Shown here: positions 23,739 to 35,049 of the stretch, one piece after another
Numbering within the stretch: position 1 is the first letter of the stretch
Layout: each line of letters opens with the position of its first letter
NCBI GenBank assembly: GCA_914767715.1
Contig: OU612066.1
Location: 36,180,283 to 36,244,282 of the forward strand
Direction of reading: 5' to 3'
DNA length: 64,000 nt
From: Membranipora membranacea
Taxonomy: Eukaryota; Bryozoa; Gymnolaemata; Cheilostomatida; Membraniporidae
Notes under the pieces: generated by a model
The model's input: the letters and a program-made list of their open reading frames with translations, nothing else
Databases searched by the model: none
Told to the model about the DNA's origin: nothing
Program-made: the position numbers and the translations under genes

Positions 23739-26700
23739 ATTTGTTCATGCAGCTAGACTTATCTCTTCTACCTTCCTTTTTCACAAATGAGAGTCCACTA
23801 CTTTATACAACTTAATAAACTTGCGAGTAATGTGAGCTTATCTGTCTGAGGTTTTATTATACTTGCTAGTAACATGAGTTTATCTAACTGAGTTAGAAAA
23901 CTCAGTGCCCGGATGTCCCCTTTCGTTGTTCAGAACTTTGAAGTATTAGTTAAAAATAGACCCACACAAGAAGACTACTCTGCTAGCCTTATTAAGTACT
24001 ATATAAGAATATACTGGTTATCAAGCAGCTTAGGAATCAATTTCATCACTCTATCAGCTGTTTAATGTGCAGATATTCAGAAAGTGATGATAGTGGACGT
24101 AGCAGACGTAAATAGGGAAGTCTACATTTAAAATTTCACAACTTCACGCCATGACATAACGTCATAGTGCAACATTGAGTTTCAGCAACAAGCTAAAACC
24201 TATGGTTACTATGGTCAATATAAAAAGACATTGAAAATTCTTGGAGCAATAAACGCAGTTATTCCATAAAGACTACCCTTGTATTATGCATCCATAACAA
24301 TGATATAGTTGAATGTATGATTTGGCTTGAAAACAAATTACATTTAAATTCACGTACTAATAGCTAGAAACCAGTCTTGACAGTGCTATAAAGAAAGTGA
24401 GCTGTGTCAATTGTTGGTCAAGGTGGACAAATGCACTTACCTTATTGCCCTCACTTGCCCAGTGCTGGCCAGTATTGATGAAAAAGAATGGTGAGCCGCT
24501 TGGAAAATTTTGAATTATCAAACTTGAACTTGTCAAAATTTTTACAAAAATTCTCTGCACAAAAATATGTGAAAACCGTATTTAGACACGAATCTTCTTT
24601 GAGTCAGGAGCAACCCCCAAGGCCTTTGTGAGAGCAATAAGCATTGATTGTGGACTAAATGAAACATTTGTGTTGGAGAATGGGTATAAATACAAGGCCT
24701 ATACTGCAGTCTTCCTGAGGCAGGCTGTAAACTCAATATTATTTTTAACCATCTAATTTCAATTTAAACATAATATACAGTAATCAATGGTATTGGAATT
24801 ACCTACCTACCAACCTCTTTTTGTATTCCCAGGTTTTGAATCAAAATTTCCACTCGAATCGAAATAAATGCCTCATGAATTCAGAAGAAAATCCAACAAT
24901 TCATGATTTGCCTGCAATGTTTCTGGACTAGCTTTGGCGTAGTAATATAAGTCTCTGGAATCCAGTCACTTTTAGAGTATTTAACAATTGTTCACAATCT
25001 TGCTTGTTAATTCCTGTCTGTTACTATAGGAATTTCCTCATCTAGTGCTTAAAATTCATGTCAAGGATTGCTACTACGATTTATTGTATCAGAATAATTT
25101 TATCGGGACCATGATACGAATAAATGGTTGTGAGGCGTTTGAGCCATATGCTCCCAATTATTGGCAGCTCCTATTCTTTTGCATTGGCACTAGTGGCTTA
25201 TATTTTCTAAATTGCAATTGCAATCATAAAAATTTGTATAAAAACACTCTAGGGTTAGAAATTTGCTAAACAAGGAATAGCTACAACCATTCTCCCTGTT
25301 ACAACTAGAATATAAAATCAAGAAAATCGGACCAGTAGTTCTCAAGTTAGTATACTAGGCGAAGCATGACCTTATTAAACATGCTGATAATGTGAGCTTA
25401 TCTAACTTAGCTATTTAAAACTTGCTAAGTAAATATAAGATGATATCAGTGTCAAACCTTGTCACTGATTGCGTCCTGGTCAGGCTGGTGATGGGGGTCA
25501 ATGACTCTAGAGATCCAGATTGGTGTTACATTGTTGCCTAGTCCTCCTATTTGACATTTGTCTTACTTGCGTTTTTGATGTCAGTTTATGGCCCTGCTAG
25601 GGTAGGAGGAAACAAAACAATTATGTTTTGACGAAATTTTTGCGCTGATCAGTCAAACTGTCTCTCTCTTGTTGGTGTGAATCTCCTGGCTGCAGTCTAA
25701 ATGTGATAAGTCTAATCTAAGATGATATGTAGCCCTCTTGTTGAAGTCTAAATTATCTTGGACTGTACTGAGGTGATCGGCCTCCCAGGGGCTAGATGAA
25801 TGTGTTCTATCATGGTCGTGACCCGCCCCCTGGCGCTAACTGATTTGTACTGGTGTCCTCTGAGTTTCTATAGTGTTGATTTTGCTGGCATGGTATTGTG
25901 CAATTACTCTGTTTTACGCTGTAATATTCTGAGTTTCTATTATTATCCTGCCAGGTGTCAATCTGCGATTTGTTTAATTTGGCTTCTCCAGTCATTTCAT
26001 TTTTTGCCTGTCTTTAAAATGGCATTTTTCGTCAGGCTGAAAGTGAATTTGAGTTTGCCTAGCTGTCATAACGTATTTTCTCATTATTTTACGATCAGTT
26101 TGGTTTCCAATTTTTACAATACTTTTTTACTATTGTCTCTCTGTTTCCTAGAGTTTTTATGACACTCAACAAATGCTCTGATAGATTATTGCTATTTTCC
26201 TCACTTTTATCAATCCCTGAGCATGAGCATAATACCTAAGTCTAAATGTTTTAGAGGTTGTACAGACGAGATCGGGTTAGACGGTGATCTTCGTAATTTT
26301 CATTAAATTCACAAACTCTACTACACAGAGACTACGCCATATTCCAGGTTTGAACCGCATCTGTGTCTAAAGTGTGATCCACATTAAGTCATGTAATATA
26401 ATGCTTGTATATATCTTATCTTTAATTTTAAAGTCATTGAGTTTTGTTTAATTTTGTATATTCAAGTTCGTTAATGTTATAAGATCTAAATTTAGTTGGT
26501 TGTATGGTGTCTTGTGACCTGAATTATATATACTTTTTTATTTCTTATAATGTAACAGATTATGGGGCGCTTGTCAATCTATAATCATCTTTAGTCATTC
26601 ACCCTTAGTCATTATTTCTGACTTCCCTCTACATTGTTAAATAAATAAAATGTTACCTGGTTAACCAATATATCCAGTGATGTAGCAGCTTGTAATGCTC

Positions 26701-27370
26701 AGCTCCTTGGCTCTCATCAAGGTTGTCCCTGCGACGGATCACTATTTGTGCACAAAAGCCTCGTTTTCAAAAGTGTGTTGCAGGTTACTTTTATAAAAGT
26801 CGTACAAACAAGCAGAAATCCAAGTAGAAATGGAATTTATAGCTTGCACCGCAACATAATCTCATCTACAGCTTGGTGTTAAAGACTAATACAGAGTATA
26901 ATTTGTATGGCTGCCAATTGGTTATTATGGATTTTGCTAATAATCAAATAATTATTTTAATTATACAAGTTATCATAGAGTTTCCTCTCTGTTACAAAAA
27001 TCATACAACTTGAAGACTGTGAAAATGATCATTGTGTTGCTTTTGAGGGGCCTAAATCCAATTGTATTGATCATATTCTGAAGTATCTGATGATCCCACC
27101 CACAGTCTTTCGTGATTTTGAACTTAATGAGACTGTTCATAACAACTAGCCAATCCCTCAAAACCATATTGGTCCGGAACCAGCAATTATTGCGCGATGC
27201 TGACTCAAGTGATTTCAATCATGAAAAGAGAGTGAATGGCTCATCAAAAGAAGGATGGGATGATATCAGAGACTCACAGTCTTATAACCAGCGAGTCGAA
27301 GTCTTCATGGCGAAGAGGGTTACCCCTCTAGAGTACAGGTACAGGGACCCCTGGTACTCAAGCTTCTCTT
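23739..27370. other. P450 upstream region; no gene recognised
   Basis: The P450 promoter must lie in the first part. Blocks at 23820-23960 and 25370-25620 match sequence upstream of the pseudogene, so the roughly 1.4 kb between them is probably an insertion in this copy. The stretch 25640-26660 is T-rich on the plus strand and has the feel of an untranslated or LTR-like repeat, but I could not define its ends. Confidence 0.4.
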
Positions 27371-27374
27371 TTTA

Positions 27375-27450
27375 TCGATGAGGCAGAGGGGTATCTTTTT
27401 ACTGCATGTTGGGCTTGCAAAACTGCAAACACACAGTGGACTACTGGTAT
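27375..27450 (-). repeat. SINE body fragment
   Basis: The minus strand contains CCACTGTGTGTTTGCAGTTT and ATGCAGTAAAAAGATACCCC followed by CTCTGCCTC. The same blocks occur in the SINE at 46913-47200, so this is a piece of the same family in inverse orientation. Confidence 0.65.
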
Positions 27451-28115
27451 TTTTAGTCCCGTTCTGCAGCCAACATAATATCGTCTGAGGGGATGCACTG
27501 AGAAGTCTGTAACTGAGTATGAATTAAAAAACTAAATACGCTTTCTTCTAGATATCTCTTTCTGCAGTCATAAAAAAGCGATATTCAATCAATGTTATAT
27601 TTATTAAACCGGGTTCAGTTCACATAAAGCGCACATAAATATTGGGACTACAAAATACAAGTTTATCATTGCAAGTCACATAGAAAATCGTTTTCCAAAT
27701 GTTGACAGATTGTATGGGTGACTAGTCATAAGGTAAAAAAATAGTATAATATCATCACGAAATTGATAGAAAAATAATAAAAGAGTACATGAGTACATAA
27801 CAATACAGAGATAACATATTGCTAATCAAATTATTATTAAGAATTCAACGGACTCTTCTTTTCATTAATGGTTAACTGTAAATACGTATTGCATAGAGTT
27901 AATCTGAGATCCAACTATTACCATTTTTTTCTTCCATTTTTGAAATCATCAGCAAAATAACATTTACTAGCAGTCATCATGCAAAACTTGATTAAATACT
28001 GAAGGATTGCAGGTGGGGTAATTATCGCACAAATCAGTAGATTGCAAAACATTTTTTTTGGCAGGATAAAACACCAGATGCTACTTCTAAAATGTAAAAA
28101 CAATTGCAGTTGTAT
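27451..28115. other. 3' flank of the coiled-coil gene
   Basis: AT-rich; the part nearest 28115 should be 3' UTR of the minus-strand gene. Nothing else was recognised. Confidence 0.45.
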
Positions 28116-31100
28116 CTAACATGGTTGTATGAATTTTCCGAGTAATCTTGAGGACTTGATGTAATCAGTCACAGTGTGCATGTAAGATCCCACAGAACCG
28201 ATGCTAAAACAAAAGAGTGCAATGCAGCAAGCAGTTCGCAGAAAAAGGTTCCACAGATGGCAGTGAAGACTTTCATAGAAAGAGATGTAGCAAAATTTTG
28301 GTGAAACAGATGGCATGCCCATACTTTATCTTATCATTAACATTTATGTTTCAATAATTGAGTGAACTCAAGTCTAAGAAGTTGTGCTTTGTGTAAATAT
28401 GTGCAGACAACTCAACAAATTATAGCTTTCTCTTCAGCCTTCAGCATACTGTCGGCAGGGAGGGTGGGTGGGAGTTGTTTACATCAGTGAAATCACTCAA
28501 TGATCAATGAGTGATTGTTCTCTTGTTTAATCTACGCTTGCAACTACAACTACCACTTTTTGAACCGCTGCCTAAATTGCCTCATCACCTCACTATATAT
28601 TGACTCACTTTATATTAACTTACTATTGTAAATTATATCTTAGAATAAGATAACATACCTAACCCTAAGAGTCACATCACATAGACTTACCTGCTGTGAA
28701 CGCCAGCTCTGATTGTAAGTTGTTTGAAGAACAAGAAAACACGAATAACGAACAGCAGTTTGGCGAGCAGTCGACTCCTAAAACATAAACAGTAATCATG
28801 TGACTGAACCGCACAAAGCTCAAGTATAACAGACAGTATAACAGATTAAATAAATTACTTTTACTCTTTGATTATTATGTGACGTTAGATCACAGAAATA
28901 GTGCATGACAATGAGCTGTCAGTGATAGATAGGCATGTATAACCCAGCAGTATGTTGCTGTTATGTTAAAATCCAATTGAAAACCTGTGAGGGCAGTCAA
29001 GAATGAATGTCACATTTGCCAGGTTACTTCGAGACCACCTTCTGCACACTGTACAAAAAAACGATATCACTGGATACAACAAGTTGTTTTCGGATGTCCA
29101 TTTTTCCTACCATCGGCGGAGTTTGCGATTGGGTAGTACCCATAAGACAGCCTCAAGTGGATATCCCAGAAATAATGATCGACTGAGGTAGACAGAGAGA
29201 ATGAGAACTCCAGAGTCTACTAGAAAATCATGTCTTACTTTATCAGCTAACAGTCTCTGAAAAAGATACATCCTAAAACATAAGGAAAATATGGTACTAA
29301 AATTAGCAGCCGTCTTTCCACCATTTGTATATGAAGGTAGTGAGGTGATTGGGTAAGAAGTCCTTTCAACTTTCTTCAACAATATGAAGCTTGGACACCA
29401 AATACTGCATGGGAAATGGACTGTGTTCTGTTTGTTCCAGTTAATATCATTGTGCCAGTAAGTTAACAAACTGAAGTCATAAAATAAATAAACTTTACCT
29501 GGACCATCTTATGCTGCTGATCAATCAGATAACATTGCCGCTCCATCTCGGCTCTGCTCTCCAAAATAGTTTTACTCAACAGATTTCTCTGGGATTCCAA
29601 GCTAGCTGTTAAACGATGAGATAACTCCTTTTGCTCTCCAACTTCAGTCTTCAGGCCTCCGACTGACTCATTTAGTTCGGCTGTTTCAGAATATGAGACT
29701 TAATTGATAATGATACTCATCTAATATTATACGCTCAAACACCAGAGGGTGGAGCTAGTCTGGAGGTGGTTTAATTTTAGCTATCACTGATTTTCATTGG
29801 CTAAGATTGGAGTTATGATAATGTAATGAGGATGAGTGTATGTTAGCTTGTCACAAATTCCACACCTGTGCAAAATGGTGATATTTATCCCTTGCAAGTA
29901 ACAAAATCCATGAAGATTGCGTTGTTAAGAAAGATTCCATCATCAGCAAACAAAGACTTTGATTAAACACACATACCTATTTCATACTGCTGGTCTTGAA
30001 TTCTGTGACCCATCACCTTTAACTGGAGTTTGCTTTCTTCTACCGCTTTCTGTAAATACATTTTCCATTTATCTTATTATTATGTCAAGGGGTAACTTAC
30101 TAAATATCTCCCCCTGGTAATATCTCCCCCTGGTAATATCTCCCCCTGGTAATGTCATGTGATTGCATGTGATGATAGGTCAATTTAACTGCTATGACTC
30201 TGAATTTCCCTTATTTGAATTGTGTTAACTTCACTGGTAGGGTCTCAATGACATTCCAACCCACTTATACCATAATGTGGCACACCCTTATCCCCATATT
30301 ACCAAAGCAACTAAAACAATACACACTCTGAAACCATATTTGACACTGCAGAATGACGCGTTGTAGTCCAGAAGACACTAAAAGCTATATTTCAGTTAAA
30401 TTTCAACGAAGGGGGGGGGGGCCAACAACTTAACATAACTTATAACTTATAGGTCGCCTCAATATTATGTCTTGTTACTAAACCCCTCAGTTTGCCAGTC
30501 AGGAGTAAATGAATTGTTTAACTCAAAAGGTTTGCGGAGATAATTCTTAATAATTTCCCATTATTTTGCCTTGGAGTACCAAAATGTTCACATTTATTCA
30601 ATTTCTAATCTCAGTTAAAGGGAATTGGAACATAAATTTTACTGCAGGGAGAAATGTTATGAGATGTTACTATAATGCCTCGAAATCAATACAAGTCAGA
30701 AAATGTATATGCAGAGAAGCGCGAGGCCACCTTAGAAAGGCTGCAGCCACCACACCTAATCTAATGGAGGTTAATAAAGGGAGTTTGCTAATTATATTGT
30801 ATAAGAGTTTGCAATGGACTGGTTTGTGAGAGGGCTGAGTTCAAGGAGAAAACTCGGAAACAGGGCAAGGAGGGAGCAGCTAGTGAAGCCTCAAGGGTAA
30901 AACTTTTTAACACTCATCTTGACTCCTTGGGTATTATTCACTAGTGTATACCTTATAGCAGACAAAATAACCTAGAATTTTAAGGTATGTGCCCAGAGAT
31001 CCATTCTGAAATGGAGGTAAATCAGAGATTAGCCTGCGCTTATTTTTCAATGGCGGTCCCACAAGGAGGGAAACAGAAAGATTTATAGACCCATTGTCTC

Positions 31101-33313
31101 CTTCAACTCATTCTGATTCCCCTTCTACTGTTCAGACATCAGCCACGCCCACTGTCATCGAATACATTGTATCCAATGGTTCAACATAAAGAGGAGCTAC
31201 CCAATCATGGACGGTGTTCAAAAAAGGTTGCCAATCAGTCCCACCTTATTGATGTCTATATTGTGGGGAGCAAGCTGATAGGTTTTGGTTGGACGTATGC
31301 GAAGTGGTTCTTTAGCCACACAGTATATTAATGTATATAACAAGTAAATCTATATATAAAAGCAAGTGACCACGGTGAGGTTTTCAAATCAGGCCAGTAC
31401 TCTTTTAATGGTGGTATTGGATGGGGTGACATATCTTTAGCTTTAGGCATGGTGATTCTACCATCATTTAACAATTGGTGTAAATCAATTGATGTAATAT
31501 GACTAGTATGTTGTAGATTCTAACACAAAGATTTTGAGAAACTACTTTATGACCTCATGATCAACATACCTCAATATTCCTATTCTTGATGAAATTTGCA
31601 AGGTTCACCAGATAATTCATTCTTGACAGTTGAGCATTCAGCTGTAAGAATATAGAATGTAGAGATAACAGTATGTAATAAAATTATATATTAAGGCTTT
31701 ATTATAACGGTAAGGGAAAATGGAATGTAATAAAAGAGATGAAATAAAACACATCAGCTGACTATTTCAACATTTACCGCTCTGGATGATACGAGGCTAG
31801 CACAGTACCATTACTTTGACAACTTGCTAGATATAAACAAACTACACAAGCTACATCTTCATCATCATACATAAACTGACCAATAATACTGTCCAGAAGA
31901 TCGGCCAAACTGTCACGCTCTACAGGGACAGCATAGGGGGAGTGCATGACCGATGCCTGGACGGACTGGTAGGTCAGGTCATAACTTACCTTGTTTATTT
32001 CTTCCTGACGCTCAAGTGCTGATGATAGTTGGTAGGCCGGCTGGGATAACTGGACTGTACCACTATTTTTCTCTGCTCCCCGAGGCGAAGGGAATGTGGA
32101 TTGGGGAAGTAAATCAATCACAGAACTTCTCCTCTCCAGTGGAGTCGCTTGCAAAGGTCTCCCACCTACCGGTGGAGTGAACAGCTGTCTTCGAACTTAT
32201 ATAGAATAGAATATAAGCATGATGGGAATGATGGCAAAGGGTGTTCATGACACAGTTTTTATTCTGCACTACAGGCATGAAAATGCTTAGAAAATTGGAT
32301 ACTTTAGATTTTGTAGTACATGTATAAAGGGATTGTCATAATTCAGCCTTGGGCTTACACCACTGCTGACACAGCTGGGCTTTCTCGGCATAGCCACGAG
32401 TCATAAATTTAAATAGAGAGTTGTGGCATCAAAATATCTAGCCAGTAGCTTTGAATGGAGTTATATGAGCTCTCAAAATGTAGGGAGTATCTTCTGCCCC
32501 AGCCATTCACCATTAGTGATGACAAATGTTGTTGTTGAACAATCAGGTGCCTTTAAAATCTAGCTGAGATCCAAAACTAATGTAAATGTTGGATCTCAGC
32601 TGGATTTTAAAGGCACCTGATTGGTCAACAACAACATTTGTCATCACTTATGGTGGATGGCTGGGGAAGAAGATACACCCTACATTTTGAGAGCTCATAG
32701 AACTCCATTTAAAGCTACTGGCTAGATGTTTTGATGCCACAACTCTCTATTTAATTTTTTGACTGGTGGCTATGCTGGGCAAAGCCCAGCTGTGGCAGCA
32801 GTGGTTAAGCTATCTCTAATTGGCTCGGTTAAGCTTACAGTTTGCATAACAATGCATATTAGCCTTAGATAGAAAGTTGGCATGATGCTATGGGTTTTCA
32901 TGACATCAATTTTAAAATCTAGAGGCTTCCAGGTTTGCCATTGGATCTGTATCAGCTGTCAGAGAAGCCGTTCACTACTCACATCTTTTGATTTCGTAAT
33001 GTGTATCAACATTTTATCAGACTAAGAATTGTGTTCAACTCTGGGCCCAGCCCAACCTACTTTATATTTTACAGGGAGACTTTCAGTAAGGATAAAGCTT
33101 GAGAATCTTGGCTTTTGTCTTACCATTTGCATCTGAAGTTGGCTGCACATTAGTCTTAGCAGTTGTCAGCAGAGATTGAAAAGTATCAGCAACACTTTTG
33201 CTCGAGCTCCTAATCAGTGATTTTGTATCTGTAGGTTGCTCATTGCCCCTTGTACTAACTCCCAATAATCCAGGTAGCTTACCCCAATTGAAACTATTCC
33301 CGTCATTAGACAT
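28116..33313 (-). CDS. Coiled-coil protein with hydrophobic C-terminus, function unknown
   Basis: Eight exons join in phase: 33124-33313, 31990-32195, 31570-31641, 29977-30049, 29499-29680, 29111-29256, 28691-28777 and 28116-28203; 1044 bp, 347 aa. Residues 1-110 are polar and low-complexity, with no motif I know. From about 115 to 250 the sequence is rich in Leu, Glu, Gln and Lys with heptad spacing, so a coiled coil is likely. Two hydrophobic stretches follow, about 253-282 (containing SGVLILSVYLSR and YPLEAVLWVL) and about 292-308 (containing LLAKLLFVIRVFLFF), suggesting a C-terminal membrane hairpin. I do not recognise the family. The donor-acceptor phases agree at all seven junctions, which is the main support for the model. 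A 458-bp fold-back element lies in intron 1. Confidence 0.75.
30103..30155 (+). repeat. Three-copy 17-bp tandem repeat
   Basis: Three copies of TAATATCTCCCCCTGG, the first with a small change, lie in an intron of the coiled-coil gene. Confidence 0.85.
30357..30490 (+). repeat. Interspersed repeat, copy 3
   Basis: Contains AGTCCAGAAGACACTAAAAG, a G homopolymer run, then TATTATGTCTTGTTACTAAA and CCCCTCAGTTTGCCAGT. It shares its start and end blocks with the two copies in the P450 gene. Confidence 0.55.
32353..32810. mobile_element. 458-bp fold-back element
   Basis: Almost the whole length is two inverted arms of about 220 bp. The ends are GCTTACACCACTGCTG and CAGCAGTGGTTAAGC. Matched inner blocks include ACAGCTGGGC, GAGAGTTGTGGCATCAAAA, GAGCTCTCAAAATGTAGGG and AAAGGCACCTGATTG. 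It lies in intron 1 of the minus-strand coiled-coil gene, between exon 2 (high end 32195) and exon 1 (low end 33124). No coding capacity. Confidence 0.85.
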
Positions 33314-33565
33314 GGTGTAACAAATTTAACTATTCATCATCATCTCCACCAAGTACAAGAACATAGTGCGCAGCTTCCAACCTACAAACAATATTATCAT
33401 TAATGAGATATCACAAATTTGTGTACAAAGTCCTGGGACTATTGCCCTTCCTGTTGCACATAGACAATATGTCAGATCAGACATCCAATCCTATGGTGAC
33501 TATGTGCTCCTTCATTACAAATTATAGTTTAGATGTGGGAAAATATTGGGCCATTGTAGCAATAT
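33314..33565. promoter_or_regulatory. Probable promoter and 5' UTR of the coiled-coil gene
   Basis: Region directly upstream of the ATG at 33311-33313. Its role is inferred from position only; I see no convincing TATA box or initiator. Confidence 0.3.
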
Positions 33566-34064
33566 ATAGACAGTTTTCAGAGCTCTAGCTTGAGGAGTTG
33601 TCCTCTCTCCAGTTCGGTACTTTTAACCCATGCTACATAGGAAAAACGTGCTGAAAGAGGGTTATCTTGAAAACCGCTTCTGTTACGATAAAAATGATCT
33701 TTGATTCAGAATCATCACCATTGAAAACCCTGTGAGACAGGGTTTTTAAATCATTTGAGCCTTGAAAGCTAATAAATCTCAATTTTGGTGATGAAATTCA
33801 AGTAAAATGCTGCCAAATTGTCCGCAAATGCATATTGCTATAATTGACTATCCAAATACTAAAATTATTTCCCGAACTATGTCTCTATCAGTTTTCAATG
33901 GTGCAGATTCTGAATCAAAAATCAATTTTATCCTAACACAAGCAGTTTTCAAGATAACCCTCATTTCAGCACGCATTTCCTATGCGGCGTGGGTTAAAAG
34001 TACCAAACCGGAGTGAGGAAAGCTCTGAATTGAGGCTCAAATCCGAGCTCAGAAAACTGTCTAT
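33566..34064. mobile_element. About 500-bp fold-back element
   Basis: The ends are ATAGACAGTTTTC and GAAAACTGTCTAT. The arms share CGGTACTTTTAACCCA-like, AGGGTTATCTTGAAAACnGC and TTTGATTCAGAATC blocks in inverted order. No coding capacity. It lies about 250 bp upstream of the coiled-coil gene. Confidence 0.8.
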
Positions 34065-34515
34065 TGTTGTTGAAGCATAGCCTGCAAACAGTTATTGAAG
34101 CTTGTCTGCAGACGTGTAGTTTGGTGATTGTTGTAAAGCCAAACGTATGTGCTAATTGCCTTGTGACCATTTTTGAAGCAGGTTTATTACATTAAGAACA
34201 GGCCTGCACACTATAGGCCTATCAGTTGCACTGCATAAGTGTGTAAAGACGCTATCGTTATGGCACAATATACCATTAATATGCCATAATCGATGATCAT
34301 ATATTTTGGTTTAAGTAGTGATCCTACATGAAGCGCTAAGCGACTGGTCAGAGTGCATAGTATAACTAAACTTCATTTTGTTATGTCTGTAATATTGAAA
34401 ATAATGCAGTTGTAACGATATTTCAAAGATTTATACAAGCTATTTTTAACTGCATCATTTTAAGCGCTAAAACACTGGGCAGGTAGTTTGTAGTTGTGGC
34501 ATTCCATTATTATTG

Positions 34516-34750
34516 ATTAGGCACAGTGGTTTGATGCCTGCCTCTTGATCGTCAGTCCCGCGGTCCATTGCCGGCGGGGGAAGGGTTTGAAAAAGAACTC
34601 TGGCTGACCACAGTCCCTTCAATTCAGGACTATGGAAATAATGTGGGCCCCGGGTTGTGCCTTGCACCCTAACCAGATTGGTTAAAAAGACCCCCTCTGC
34701 CTCTTTGTAAGAGTAGCCGTATGCTGAGGGCATGGGTATAAGAACCAAAA
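34516..34750 (+). repeat. tRNA-derived SINE copy
   Basis: A degenerate tRNA-like head (CAGTGGTTTGATGCCTGCC, then CGGTCCATTGCC) is followed by a body with TTAAAAAGACCCCCTCTGCC, AAGAGTAGCCG and GAGGGCATGGGTAT. The body matches the SINE at 46913-47200 in the same orientation. Confidence 0.62.
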
Positions 34751-35045
34751 TCACCAGACTTCAGATTAAGAGCAGCGAGTTGATGCTGCTTGCGGTCCTT
34801 TGCAGTACACATCGTAATGATATGATTATGATGATATTATAATTATATCAACCACTTTCCACCAGGAGGTTAGTGGTTGTTTTGACTCAATCAATACTCT
34901 TGGAGATATTGATGTACCATCTCCATCATAATTTACCTTCAAGCAAGAAAAATTAAGAACCTAGGGAGAGCCAGTCAAACATTGTTGTTGTGTGTGACTG
35001 TCACTAGCATTGTTTTGCAGGAGACAGACGGACTACTATAGACTA
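34751..35045. other. No feature recognised
   Basis: Short AT-rich spacer between the SINE-like repeat and the LINE 3' end. Confidence 0.4.
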
Positions 35046-35049
35046 CTTA

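Noticed and set aside
29107-29469. Independent 120-codon minus-strand gene starting at 29469
   Set aside because: The C-terminal part is exon 6 of the coiled-coil gene after a clear acceptor at 29257-29258; the upstream part is intron read-through.
30124-30155. CRISPR-like short repeats
   Set aside because: The 17-bp units are directly abutting with no spacers; this is a simple tandem repeat in eukaryotic intronic DNA.
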